DNA of 28,928 bases from Sporosarcina sp. (GCA_029263945.1 JARIDM010000266.1:1-28928), one strand, 5' to 3'. Shown: positions 7,257-15,825, counted from the first letter of the stretch. The notes: a model not told the origin generated them from the letters alone. Numbers and translations: made by a program.

Positions 7257-9463
7257 TCACACTCTGCGATATCTGTTGCGCTTGAACGCGTGTAATAAGA
7301 CGTCTTCATCCCTGACTTCCATGCCTGGACATGAAGGTCTAATAAAACTGAAGCACGAATTGTGTTTGGCACATAAATATTGAAAGAAATTGATTGGTCG
7401 ATATGGCGTTGTCTCGCTGCATTTTGTTTGACAGACCAACGCTGATCGACGATATAAGCAGATCTTCTATAGATATCATACGTATTGTGATTTAAATCAG
7501 GTGCAACTGTTGGCAATTTATAATCTTTTTTCTCTTCATGGAAGAACGGTTTGAAAATCGGGTCAATGGAAGCTGTTGAACCAGCAATGACTGAAGTCGA
7601 TGAATTTGGTGCAACGGCCATTAAGTAACCATTACGCATCCCGTTTTCCGCGACTTCTGAGCGAAGTTCTTGCCATTCTTTTGATTTGTATTCTTTATAG
7701 TCGAAGTAATCACCTGTATGCCAATCAGAACCTTCGAATAAAGGATAAGCACCTTTTTCTTTCGCTAATTCCATTGAAGCTGAAATGGTTAAATAGGCAA
7801 CTTTTTCATATAGTTCATCCGCAAAATCTACCGCTTCATCCGATTCCCACTGAATGTTTTTGAGAGCAAGTAAATGATGCCAGCCAAATGTGCCGAGCCC
7901 AATACCGCGGTACCTAGAATTTGTTCTTGCAGCTTGCACAACAGGAATCTTATTTAAATCGATCACATTATCCAACATACGTACTTGTACTTTAATCAGG
8001 CGTTCTAATACATTTGCCGGAACAGCCCGTCCTAAGTTAATCGAAGATAAGTTGCACACGACAAAATCTCCTGGCTTCGAACGTGACACAATGACATCAT
8101 CTTCTAATGTGACTGATTCAAATTCAGTTGCACTCATATTTTGAGCAATTTCAGAACAAAGATTAGAAGAGTAAATCATCCCTGCATGCTTGTTCGCATT
8201 CGCACGGTTTACTTCATCACGGTAAAACATGAACGGTACCCCTGTTTCAAGCTGACTGCGTAAAATACGCTTCATCAGTTCAATTGCTGGGACAGTTTCA
8301 CGGCTTAACGTTGGATGATTGACACATTCCTCATACTTTTCACGGAAGGATCCGTTCCTACGTGTTTCATCATAATAATCTTCAAGTGAATACCCCATCA
8401 CTTCACGGACTTCATGCGGATCAAACATATGCCACTCGCCGCGCTTCTCGACTTGTTCCATATAGATATCTGGCAGACAAACCCCTGTGAAGATATCGTG
8501 TGCGCGCATGCGCTCGTCCCCATTATTTAATTTCAGGTCAAGGAACGTAAAAATGTCTTTATGGAAAACGTCTAAGTAAACCGCAATGGCACCTTGTCTT
8601 TGTCCAAGTTGGTCGACGCTTACCGCTGTATTATTTAATTGTTTAATCCACGGAAGTACCCCACTTGATGCACCTTTGAAACCACGAATGGCAGAGCCGC
8701 GGCTACGAACTTTCCCCATATAAACACCGATGCCGCCACCATATTTCGACAAGTTCGCCACGTCTGTATTGCTGTCATAAATGCCTTGCAATGAGTCATC
8801 TACCGTATCGATAAAACAACTCGACAATTGGCCGTGTGGCTTTCCAGCGTTTGACAATGTTGGTGTTGCAACGGTCATATATAAGTTACTCATTGCCCAG
8901 TAAGATTCAGAAACTTTTTCCAAACGATTTTCAGTTTCGTCTTGCATAAGCGTCATCGCAATCACAAGCCAACGTTCTTGCGGAAGTTCCACTGGTTTTT
9001 TACTGAAGTCAACTGCAACATAACGATCGACGAAAGTTTTCAAGCCTATGTATGTAAATAGCTTGTCCCTTTCTGGTTCAATGATTTGTCCAAGTGTTTG
9101 TAGATCTTCTTTTGAATACTTTTCCGTTAACACAGGTGAATATAAGCCCTTGTCTACGAGGGACTCAACGTGTTTAGCAAAATCCGCATAAACTTTTTCA
9201 CCACGTTGTTGCGCTTCAGCAACATATACTTCGTGCAAGAAGATTCTTGATGCAACGAATGTCCAATACGTTTCATCTTCTGCAACAAAACTGATTGCTT
9301 CAAGCACCATTGCTTTAGCCCATTCCGCATCTTTACCTTCTGGATGTCTTTCTATCCAACGGTCGCTCGATTTCAGCAAAGGCGCTATTTTCTCCTCACC
9401 AAATTCACTTTGCAAGCTATTTATTAATTGATCAATAATCGTGGATTTAATGTTAATTGTCAT
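7241..9463 (-). CDS. nrdE: Class I ribonucleotide reductase alpha subunit (NrdE/NrdA type)
   Basis: This catalytic subunit reduces ribonucleoside diphosphates to deoxyribonucleotides in the cytoplasm. It has 740 residues. Visible catalytic features: C216 (SSCFID) and C470 (VVCNLSS) as the redox pair, the thiyl-radical C436 in NLCSEIA with its Asn and Glu partners, the radical-transfer pair Y723-Y724 (TSYYTR), and a C-terminal CEWC at 735-738 that is re-reduced by thioredoxin or glutaredoxin. The N-terminus lacks the KRDG motif of a normal ATP-cone, so dATP overall-activity inhibition may be absent or altered. The ATG at 9463 has GAGGGGAG about 11 bases upstream. It is the first gene of the operon, followed by an overlapping flavodoxin gene and nrdF. 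A leader of roughly 200 nt with NrdR-like boxes lies upstream. Confidence 0.92.
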   Translation of the reverse strand: MTINIKSTIIDQLINSLQSEFGEEKIAPLLKSSDRWIERHPEGKDAEWAKAMVLEAISFVAEDETYWTFVASRIFLHEVYVAEAQQRGEKVYADFAKHVESLVDKGLYSPVLTEKYSKEDLQTLGQIIEPERDKLFTYIGLKTFVDRYVAVDFSKKPVELPQERWLVIAMTLMQDETENRLEKVSESYWAMSNLYMTVATPTLSNAGKPHGQLSSCFIDTVDDSLQGIYDSNTDVANLSKYGGGIGVYMGKVRSRGSAIRGFKGASSGVLPWIKQLNNTAVSVDQLGQRQGAIAVYLDVFHKDIFTFLDLKLNNGDERMRAHDIFTGVCLPDIYMEQVEKRGEWHMFDPHEVREVMGYSLEDYYDETRRNGSFREKYEECVNHPTLSRETVPAIELMKRILRSQLETGVPFMFYRDEVNRANANKHAGMIYSSNLCSEIAQNMSATEFESVTLEDDVIVSRSKPGDFVVCNLSSINLGRAVPANVLERLIKVQVRMLDNVIDLNKIPVVQAARTNSRYRGIGLGTFGWHHLLALKNIQWESDEAVDFADELYEKVAYLTISASMELAKEKGAYPLFEGSDWHTGDYFDYKEYKSKEWQELRSEVAENGMRNGYLMAVAPNSSTSVIAGSTASIDPIFKPFFHEEKKDYKLPTVAPDLNHNTYDIYRRSAYIVDQRWSVKQNAARQRHIDQSISFNIYVPNTIRASVLLDLHVQAWKSGMKTSYYTRSSATDIAECEWCHS

Positions 9464-9664
9464 CTATGTTCAGTCTCCCCTCAAATATGTACGTCCATTA
9501 TTTTCACATTGGAATAATTGCTCAACAAGTTGGAAACAAAGTAGGGTCTGGACACTTCTACCTCATCCATTATGAACCTCTTCATTTCCAACTCTATTTT
9601 CTTTAAAATAAGTGTTTTCCTTTGACAAAAAGCTAGGTTTACGTTTACACCATTTCGGCAGATA

Positions 9665-9713
9665 ACACTATATATTGTGGTAGTTAGTATTCATATACCC
9701 TAACATATAGTGT
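9665..9713. promoter_or_regulatory. Two NrdR-like boxes upstream of the nrd operon
   Basis: ACACTATATATTGTGG at 9665-9680 closely matches the NrdR consensus ACACWATATATWGTGT. A second copy, CCCTAACATATAGTGT at 9698-9713, has a perfect right half. Starts are 33 bp apart, about three helical turns, as is usual for paired NrdR boxes. They lie about 200-250 bp upstream of nrdE, so they probably mark the promoter region, although I cannot assign a convincing -35/-10 pair. NrdR would repress ribonucleotide reductase when (d)ATP is ample. Confidence 0.8.
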
Positions 9714-9759
9714 TTTACACGTAAATAGGTAAAAAGATTTTTAATAAAAAACGGATGGC

Positions 9760-9791
9760 TTATCCACATATCCACAAGCAATTTTCCCACA
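9760..9791 (+). promoter_or_regulatory. DnaA-box-like cluster upstream of the NrdR boxes
   Basis: An exact DnaA box, TTATCCACA, lies at 9760-9768. It is followed directly by ATATCCACA (9768-9776, one mismatch) and TTTCCCACA (9783-9791, two mismatches), all in the same orientation within 32 bp. Position, upstream of the nrd promoter region, would allow replication-linked control of dNTP synthesis as known for E. coli nrdAB. Binding is inference. Confidence 0.5.
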
Positions 9792-9860
9792 TCAATTTAA
9801 CTGTCATTCCTACATTTTCAATCTAATCAATCTAAGTTATAAACAATTTATGATCACTCA

Positions 9861-9904
9861 AAAAAATCTCCGAAACATATAAAAATATGTTTCGGAGATT
9901 TTTT
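9861..9904 (-). terminator. Bidirectional-looking terminator after the monooxygenase gene
   Basis: A perfect 20-bp stem pairs 9861-9880 with 9885-9904 around an AAAA loop (core TCTCCGAAACATAT / ATATGTTTCGGAGA). Six A's and six T's flank the core, so it can terminate in either direction. It lies about 50 bp past the stop at 9954. Confidence 0.9.
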
Positions 9905-9953
9905 GAGTTTATTTAGTATTTACTGCGGCCACTACACCTAGTCTAAAACGAAT

Positions 9954-11294
9954 TTAAACGTTTATGATATGCTCGTCTTCAACATAACGATTCTTTAAAT
10001 TACCTAACCCTAAATTCTCTCTTAAGGTGTCTCCTTCATATTCCGTTCTAAAAATCCCTCGCTTTTGCAGAATTGGCACAACCTCTTCAACAAATGCGGT
10101 TAATTCGCTTGGAAGATTTGCAATGATGATGAACCCATCCACAGCTTTGTTGGTATACCAATCTTCTACAAGATTCGCGACTGTTTTGGGTGTTCCCAAA
10201 AACGGTGTACGCGGTGTTGCTTCCTGTAATGCGACTTGTCGAAGGGTTAGTCCCTCTTCTACTGCGACTCTTTTTATTCGATCCGTATCACTTTTAAAAC
10301 TATTTTCACCCAAGCTTCCTACCCGCGGGAACGGCTCGTCCAATGGATATTGTGAGAAATCGTGATGCTCAAAAAGGCGTCCCAAAAAAGCCAGCGCTTG
10401 CTCGATTGTCACCAAACTTGCAATTTCTTCATATTTCTTCTCTGCTGCCTCTTCCGTCTCTCCAATAATTGGGCTAATGCCTTGCATCACAATGACATCC
10501 TTTGCGCTGCGTCCATTCACGATTGCTTTATCTTTTACATCACGATAATAAGCTCGCGCTTCTTCAATTGTCGGCATAATCGCAAAAACAACATCTGCTT
10601 CCTTCGCAGAAAATGCTTTCCCAACCTCAGATGCGCCAGCTTGAAAAATGACAGGTTCCCCTTGAGGTGAGCGTGCAATATTTAAAGGACCTTGTACAGA
10701 AAAAAACGCACCCTTATGATGAAGTGGATGCATTTTTGAGCGATCAAAGAACACACCTGATTTTTTATCTCGAATAAATGCCTCTTCTTGCCACGAGTTC
10801 CATAAACCTTTCATCACTTCCACAAACTCATAGGCCATTTTATATCGTGTTTTATGGTCCGGATGATCTTCGACTGTCTTACTAAAGTTTAAAGCTGTGT
10901 TTTCAAGGCCTGATGTGACAACATTCCATCCAGCACGGCCTCCGCTAATCATATCAAGGGAAGCAAACTGTCTTGCTGCAGAAAAAGGTTCACTATAAGA
11001 AGTCGATAATGTACCGACTAATCCGATGTTCGATGTCAATACCGCGAGTGCGGATAAGATCGTCAATGGTTCAAAGCGGTTCAAATAATGGGGATTTGAT
11101 TTCTCATTGATGTACAATGCGTCTGCAATAAATACGAAATCAAATTTTCCGCGTTCCGCCATTGTTGCTTGCGCAGTATAAAACGGCAAACTCACACTCG
11201 CATCTGAAGGTATACTTGGGTGGCGCCAATCTGAGATTTTCTCACCTACACCATGAATCATCGTGCCGAGCTTTAGTTGTTTTCGTTCAGACAT
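9954..11294 (-). CDS. NtaA/SnaA/DmoA-family FMN-dependent monooxygenase
   Basis: A bacterial-luciferase-like flavin monooxygenase of the NtaA/DszA/YxeK group, which uses reduced FMN from a separate reductase to oxidise small N- or S-containing compounds in the cytoplasm. It has 446 residues, the normal length. Family landmarks include TMIHGVG and DWRHP near the N-terminus, RGKFDFVFIAD, GTLSTSYSEPF, SGGRAGWNVVTS, and QAGASEVGKAFSAKEADVVF in the middle. The substrate cannot be told, and no reductase or transporter gene is adjacent. A TTG at 11312 is in frame, but the ATG at 11294 lies 5 nt after GGAGAGG and is preferred. It is a single-gene unit with its own sigma-A promoter, a terminator, and an operator-like repeat. 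Confidence 0.88.
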   Translation of the reverse strand: MSERKQLKLGTMIHGVGEKISDWRHPSIPSDASVSLPFYTAQATMAERGKFDFVFIADALYINEKSNPHYLNRFEPLTILSALAVLTSNIGLVGTLSTSYSEPFSAARQFASLDMISGGRAGWNVVTSGLENTALNFSKTVEDHPDHKTRYKMAYEFVEVMKGLWNSWQEEAFIRDKKSGVFFDRSKMHPLHHKGAFFSVQGPLNIARSPQGEPVIFQAGASEVGKAFSAKEADVVFAIMPTIEEARAYYRDVKDKAIVNGRSAKDVIVMQGISPIIGETEEAAEKKYEEIASLVTIEQALAFLGRLFEHHDFSQYPLDEPFPRVGSLGENSFKSDTDRIKRVAVEEGLTLRQVALQEATPRTPFLGTPKTVANLVEDWYTNKAVDGFIIIANLPSELTAFVEEVVPILQKRGIFRTEYEGDTLRENLGLGNLKNRYVEDEHIINV

Positions 11295-11327
11295 AACTAC
11301 CTCTCCATTCAATTACTCAATGCTTAA

Positions 11328-11356
11328 ATTATCACACCTGTAATAACTGGTGTCAA
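11328..11356 (-). promoter_or_regulatory. Monooxygenase promoter with inverted repeat in the spacer
   Basis: On the minus strand: TTGACA (11351-11356), a 17-bp spacer, and GATAAT (11328-11333). The 20-bp element ACACCTGTAATAACTGGTGT (11334-11353) is symmetric at 16 of 20 positions; it fills the spacer and overlaps the -35. A repressor bound there would block polymerase. The regulator is not identifiable. Confidence 0.75.
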
Positions 11357-11383
11357 GACAGTGTCACAACTATGAATCGAACT

Positions 11384-11417
11384 AAAAAACGTTGGCATCT
11401 ATATAGACACCAACGCT
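11384..11417 (-). terminator. Terminator after the AGCS symporter gene
   Basis: A 13-bp stem pairs 11389-11401 (ACGTTGGCATCTA) with 11404-11416 (allowing G-T pairs). On the minus strand it is followed by a T6 run. It lies 15 bp past the symporter stop at 11432. Confidence 0.85.
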
Positions 11418-11431
11418 TACGCACAAAAATT

Positions 11432-12832
11432 CTATTGTTCATCTTCCCAACACTCTGCACCTTTAAGGCCAGGAATCGATTCAGCTTTAAACACTGGGTT
11501 TAAACCTTGTTTACGCTGTACTGAAAAATCATCCAACACTTTAAAGGCTACTTTACCAAGCATTAAAATGACGATTAAATTTAAGATTGCCATCAGCCCC
11601 ATGAACAAGTCCGCCATATTCCATACGACTTCGACTTGGGCCATTGCTCCAAACATTACCATGCCGAGCACCGCCACGCGATACAACGTCATCCATGATT
11701 TATGTGCATTTATGAACTCAATGTTGGTTTCTCCGTAATAATAGTTTCCAATAATCGAACTAAAAGCGAAGAACATAATTGCAATCGCAACAAAATAAGG
11801 TGCCCATGACCCAACATGCAGGGCCATTGAAGTTTGCGTTAGAATAATTCCACTCGCTTCCCCTTTATCATAAAGGCCAGCAAGTAAAATAATAAATGCA
11901 GTCGCAGAACAAACGACCATCGTATCAAAAAATACGCCTAAGCTTTGGACGAGTCCCTGTTTTGCTGGGTGAGAGGTATTTGCTGTTGCTGCGGCATTTG
12001 GCACACTACCCATACCCGCTTCATTTGAAAACAACCCTCTACGCACACCTTGCATAATTGCAGCACCGACGCCGCCACCGACAATTTCTTTAAGCCCAAA
12101 AGCATGGTCGATAATTAACTTGAACATTGCAGGGACTTCTGTAATGTTCATGGCCACGATATAAAGCGCAATAATAATATATAAAACAGCCATAATCGGT
12201 ACGATAAATTGCGTCACTTTAACAATTCTTTTAATCCCACCAAAAATAATAATGCCCGTTAATACGACAAGTACAAGCCCCACAACCCAGTCTTGAACGC
12301 CAAATACTTCCATAAAGGATTGGCTAATTGTATTCGACTGTACAGAGTTGAAGATAAACCCAAAACAAAGGGTTAATAAGATCGCAAAGACAATGCCGAG
12401 TTTTCGGTACCCCAGCGCTTTTTGCATATAATACGCAGGGCCCCCACGGAATGTATCTCCGTCTTTCACTTTGTATACTTGCGCTAATGTACTCTCCACG
12501 AATGCCGTCGCCATCCCAACAATCGCAATGATCCACATCCAAAAGATTGCACCTGGTCCACCAATTCCAATGGCAAGCGCAACCCCCGTAATATTACCTG
12601 TGCCGACGCGTGATGCCGCACTAATCGTAAATGCTTGGAACGGGGAAACCCCACTGTTCCCAACTTTTCGTTCTACAATCAGCTTAAACATTTCTTTAAA
12701 TAACCGTATTTGAACAAACTTCGTCCCCACGGTGAAATAGATCCCAACAATCAACAAAAAGCCAATTAATATATACGTCCATATAAAGTCATTCGCTGGT
12801 CCAACTAACCAATTCAGTGCATCCATAATCAT
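11432..12832 (-). CDS. AGCS-family alanine/glycine:cation symporter
   Basis: A polytopic membrane transporter (466 residues, about 10-11 hydrophobic segments) that takes up alanine, glycine or a related amino acid such as glutamine with Na+ or H+. Family features: the opening DALNWLVGPANDFIWTY, the SRVGTGNITGVALAIGIGGPGAIFWMW block at about 75-100, RGGPAYYMQKALG, and the RRGLFSNEAGMGSVPNAAATA signature at about 265-285. Three in-frame starts exist. The ATG at 12832 lies 8 nt after AAGGAG; the TTG at 12838 is too close to it, and the next ATG (12826) is too far. It is transcribed alone. Exact substrate is not predictable from sequence. Confidence 0.92.
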   Translation of the reverse strand: MIMDALNWLVGPANDFIWTYILIGFLLIVGIYFTVGTKFVQIRLFKEMFKLIVERKVGNSGVSPFQAFTISAASRVGTGNITGVALAIGIGGPGAIFWMWIIAIVGMATAFVESTLAQVYKVKDGDTFRGGPAYYMQKALGYRKLGIVFAILLTLCFGFIFNSVQSNTISQSFMEVFGVQDWVVGLVLVVLTGIIIFGGIKRIVKVTQFIVPIMAVLYIIIALYIVAMNITEVPAMFKLIIDHAFGLKEIVGGGVGAAIMQGVRRGLFSNEAGMGSVPNAAATANTSHPAKQGLVQSLGVFFDTMVVCSATAFIILLAGLYDKGEASGIILTQTSMALHVGSWAPYFVAIAIMFFAFSSIIGNYYYGETNIEFINAHKSWMTLYRVAVLGMVMFGAMAQVEVVWNMADLFMGLMAILNLIVILMLGKVAFKVLDDFSVQRKQGLNPVFKAESIPGLKGAECWEDEQ

Positions 12833-12868
12833 ATGCAAATCTCCTTCTTCAACATAATCTAAAAGCTA

Positions 12869-12897
12869 ATCATACAAGGAAATCTATAGCAGTACAA
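12869..12897 (-). promoter_or_regulatory. Probable promoter of the AGCS symporter gene
   Basis: On the minus strand a weak -35 TTGTAC (12892-12897), a 17-bp spacer and TATGAT (12869-12874) lie about 37 bp before the ATG. No amino-acid riboswitch fits in the short leader. Confidence 0.5.
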
Positions 12898-12908
12898 ATT
12901 CAGACCAA

Positions 12909-12941
12909 AAAAACACGAAAAGATGCGCAATTCGTGTTTTT
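12909..12941 (-). terminator. Terminator between the Bce permease and the symporter gene
   Basis: An 11-bp perfect stem pairs AAAAACACGAA (12909-12919) with TTCGTGTTTTT (12931-12941) around an 11-nt loop, with A and T tracts on both sides. It most likely ends bceAB transcription on the minus strand. Confidence 0.75.
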
Positions 12942-12984
12942 AGAAAATTATATTTAATGAGTCAATTTCAGAATGACCTTATTC

Positions 12985-13054
12985 TGCGACACCGACGCAA
13001 CATATTGTTGTTCGGGAACGGTTCAACCTGACGATATGTTGTGGTGGTGCCGCA
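12985..13054. repeat. 70-bp imperfect palindrome after the Bce permease gene
   Basis: Outer arms TGCGACACC (12985-12993) and GGTGCCGCA (13046-13054) and inner arms CAACATAT (12998-13005) and ATATGTTG (13034-13041) pair, separated by a symmetric 4x4 internal loop. The 28-nt centre holds further small dyads (GTTC-GG-GAAC and GGTT-C-AACC). No T-run follows on either strand, so it does not look like a simple terminator. The outer stem pairs better as minus-strand RNA (G-U) than as plus-strand RNA (A-C mismatch). It may be a REP-like element or an mRNA 3'-end structure protecting bceAB mRNA. Confidence 0.6.
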
Positions 13055-13073
13055 ATAAAAACCTATTATGAAA

Positions 13074-15017
13074 TTAAAGTGCAGCTTTTACAGTCTTTCG
13101 GTAATAGCCTATTGTTAAGAACGCAAATACAAAGTAAATGATTGCATACACGCTCATTGCGATTGTTGTGGGCACTGTCACATCCGTCATGAAAAGGAAG
13201 GACGCCGCTTTAATCGCAAAAATCGAATGCAATAAACCAAGGAGAAGCGGTATCCCAAATACAAACAGTTGCTTGCGCATTATTCCACGCATAATATCTT
13301 GCACGGTAAACCCTAACTGACGCAGCGTGGCATAACTTTGTTTTTCCTGCTCCGCCTCCGTCATTTGTTTAAAGTATAAAATACTTCCTGTTGAAATTAA
13401 GAAGACCAATCCTAAGAAACCTGCGATGAAAATGAGTAATCCATTTGTCTCCATAATCGACCCGTAATAGGTCACGTAATCACTTATATAGCCAAAGTCC
13501 CCAGAGCGATATTTCTCCTGTTGAAAAATTTCAGAAGCCTTGATACGCTGCTCTTTATCAGGGACTTGAAAGGTATCCACAACTGGGTTCCAAGCACCTT
13601 CCGCTCCCTGCCTCATACGCTCTTTCAACTGCTCGAACGTTTGCTGATTGACAATGACTTGGCGAAAGCCAACAATCGAATCCATCACAGCACCGTTTTC
13701 CACGGAGGTTACTTGTAACGGTGTTTCCTGCCCATTTTCAATCACGGTTAACGTCGCAGGCAATTCATTATGATTTAACTCGTAATACAAACTAGGTTCA
13801 TAAAATACCGCGGTATCATTTCCCGGAATCTCTACGTTTTGCCCAGCCGCATGCAACTGGTCCCCAGAAAGCACAACAACCATAGGCGTACTGTCTCTGG
13901 TCTCTTGCCAATAAGGAATCGAGACATCAAATGTGGCTGCTGTCTGAAGGACTTCAATTTTATGACGGTTAAATTCAATGCCTTCTTCTTCTTCTAGTTC
14001 TAGCGCGAATTCTTCCCCAAATGATTCTTCTGTTTCATCATTTAAAAATATCATGTCAAAAGGTTTTGAAGCCCTTGCCGTTGTTTCTGCTGAATAATAC
14101 ATGGAATAGGCGCCCGCCACCATTGTAAGTGTCATCGCAGAGAGTACGGTAATAATTGTGAGCGAGTTCGCATTTCCTTTTAACCGGTGCATTAAAGGCG
14201 CAAGCGATAAACTATCTTTCAATCCCAAGTGCCCCTCTTTACGCTGTCGGATTTGATAAAACAGCCAACCGATTGTCACGCGGAAAATTAAATAAGTACC
14301 CAGGATTGTCGTGAACAGAACTGCGAGCATGTTGATAAGTAGCCATTCATTCAACATACGACCAGATAACCAATAACCAAAGACGATGAGCGCAATGCCC
14401 AAGACTGATAAAATGGCTGATTGGACAGGTTTAGGTTGTTTCGGGTGCTCACCTGCTTGATCTGCATTAAAGAGACTTAATAAACTATTGCGCCGAACGA
14501 CGACCAACATTTGGAGGGATGTTAGCGTAATGAGCACAATAAATACGATAGCAGTTTGAAGGACAGCAATCCCCGAAAAGGTAAGTGCGACAAAACCTTC
14601 AAAACCGACGAGTTTCATTAATAGGAGTAAAAACAACCTTGAAACAAGTACCCCTACCCCAATCCCAACCACTAAAGCGCCAATGCCCAGCAGGACATTT
14701 TCGATAATGAGCAGACGAGACACTGTCCGTTTCGTTAACCCAATTAATTGATACAAACCAATTTCACGGCTTCTTCGATTCAAGAAAATTGCATTGGCAT
14801 ACACGACAAAAATTCCTGCGATAACTAACAGTAAAACGCCCGCAGCCATGAAGGCCGAGCCCATTCTGCCCCCTGAACGTGCAATCACAGCCGGATCATG
14901 TTGCAACGTCGCAAAGACAAAATACAAAACCACACTAAAAATCAAGGCGAAAAAGTACAAATAATAATGTTTAATATTCTTTCGCATACTCCGAATGACG
15001 AGGTCAAATAGTGTCAA
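13074..15017 (-). CDS. Bce-type ABC transporter permease (BceB-like)
   Basis: The membrane subunit of a BceAB-type transporter, which senses and removes cell-wall-active peptide antibiotics and signals to its partner kinase. It has about 647 residues with FtsX-like membrane segments: one near the N-terminus (NIKHYYLYFFALIFSVVLYF), a series to about residue 310, then a large extracellular domain (about 315-530) and three C-terminal segments, matching the 10-TM BceB plan. The region upstream of the start contains TTG (15032), GTG (15026, 15020) and TTG (15017). The TTG at 15017 follows a GGGGG tract by 8 nt and aligns with the start of B. subtilis BceB, so it is preferred. The gene overlaps the ATPase gene by 14 bp. 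Peptide specificity is unknown. Confidence 0.88.
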   Translation of the reverse strand: MTLFDLVIRSMRKNIKHYYLYFFALIFSVVLYFVFATLQHDPAVIARSGGRMGSAFMAAGVLLLVIAGIFVVYANAIFLNRRSREIGLYQLIGLTKRTVSRLLIIENVLLGIGALVVGIGVGVLVSRLFLLLLMKLVGFEGFVALTFSGIAVLQTAIVFIVLITLTSLQMLVVVRRNSLLSLFNADQAGEHPKQPKPVQSAILSVLGIALIVFGYWLSGRMLNEWLLINMLAVLFTTILGTYLIFRVTIGWLFYQIRQRKEGHLGLKDSLSLAPLMHRLKGNANSLTIITVLSAMTLTMVAGAYSMYYSAETTARASKPFDMIFLNDETEESFGEEFALELEEEEGIEFNRHKIEVLQTAATFDVSIPYWQETRDSTPMVVVLSGDQLHAAGQNVEIPGNDTAVFYEPSLYYELNHNELPATLTVIENGQETPLQVTSVENGAVMDSIVGFRQVIVNQQTFEQLKERMRQGAEGAWNPVVDTFQVPDKEQRIKASEIFQQEKYRSGDFGYISDYVTYYGSIMETNGLLIFIAGFLGLVFLISTGSILYFKQMTEAEQEKQSYATLRQLGFTVQDIMRGIMRKQLFVFGIPLLLGLLHSIFAIKAASFLFMTDVTVPTTIAMSVYAIIYFVFAFLTIGYYRKTVKAAL

Positions 15018-15792
15018 CACTGTCACCCCCAAGAACGCCTTGGACTTTCAGAATTTCTTGGAAGAAGGCTTGTCTCGTTTGGTCCCCTTTATAAAGTTCC
15101 GAATAAACCATACCATCTTTTAAGAAAACCACACGGCTACAATAGCTCGATGCGAGGGGATCATGCGTCACCATCATAATCGTGACCCCTTGTTTTTTAT
15201 TCACATCTTCTAGCGTGCCAAGCAGCGATGACGCTGATTTCGAATCAAGTGCCCCCGTTGGTTCATCCGCAAAGACCATTGAAGGCTGATTAATTAACGC
15301 GCGTGCGGCCGACGTTCGTTGTTTCTGTCCGCCTGAAATTTCATGTGGATACTTATTTGCGTGTTCTTTAATCCCAAGGATGTCAGCGATTGTATTAAAC
15401 TCCGCCTCCGCTACTTTTTTCGGCATTGTCCCTAGCGATACGGGGAGTAAAATATTTTCTTTCACTGTTAACGTATCCAGTAAATTATAATCCTGGAAAA
15501 TAAAACCGAGCTTATCCCGTCTGAATGCCGATAATTGTTTGTCTTTCATTCGCGAGATATCCGCGTCGTCAATGAGAATTGTCCCGTCTGTTGTACGGTC
15601 AATTGTCGCAAGTACATTCAGCAGTGTTGTTTTCCCCGCACCGGACGCACCCATAATCCCCACAAATTCCCCTTCAGCAACACGTAAATCGATCCCCTTT
15701 AACACTTGTTGGACATTGCCACGCGTCCCAAATGATTTACGTATATTTTGTGCATGTAGCACTGTTTTAGTCGATGCATTTATTTTATTCAT
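15004..15792 (-). CDS. Bce-type ABC transporter ATP-binding protein (BceA-like)
   Basis: The cytoplasmic ATPase that powers the adjacent BceB-like permease. It has 262 residues. Walker A GASGAGKT is at 48-55, the signature ISGGQKQR at 152-159, Walker B MVFADEP at 172-178 and the switch MVTHDP near 210. The ATG at 15792 follows AGGAGG by 9 nt; a TTG one codon earlier is less likely. It is the first gene of a two-gene unit with the permease, separated from the two-component genes by 208 bp that carry a BceR-like operator, as in other Bce modules. Confidence 0.92.
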   Translation of the reverse strand: MNKINASTKTVLHAQNIRKSFGTRGNVQQVLKGIDLRVAEGEFVGIMGASGAGKTTLLNVLATIDRTTDGTILIDDADISRMKDKQLSAFRRDKLGFIFQDYNLLDTLTVKENILLPVSLGTMPKKVAEAEFNTIADILGIKEHANKYPHEISGGQKQRTSAARALINQPSMVFADEPTGALDSKSASSLLGTLEDVNKKQGVTIMMVTHDPLASSYCSRVVFLKDGMVYSELYKGDQTRQAFFQEILKVQGVLGGDSVDTI

Positions 15793-15825
15793 CAATAAAG
15801 TCCTCCTTGTTTCTAACTTATCTCA

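Larger units (their letters stand above)
9464..9953. other. 490-bp intergenic region between nrdE and the monooxygenase gene
   Basis: This stretch has no supportable coding sequence. From left to right on the plus strand it holds the nrdE ribosome binding site (GAGGGGAG on the minus strand near 9478), about 170 bp of untranslated leader in which I see no clear riboswitch, the NrdR-like boxes, the DnaA-like boxes, and the terminator of the monooxygenase gene. Confidence 0.7.

Noticed and set aside
9464..9660. Riboswitch (cobalamin or other) in the nrdE leader
   Set aside because: I could not find conserved core motifs or a clear set of helices; only the length of the leader suggests it.
12833..12908. 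Glycine or other amino-acid riboswitch before the AGCS symporter
   Set aside because: The interval after the likely promoter is under 40 nt, too short for such an element.
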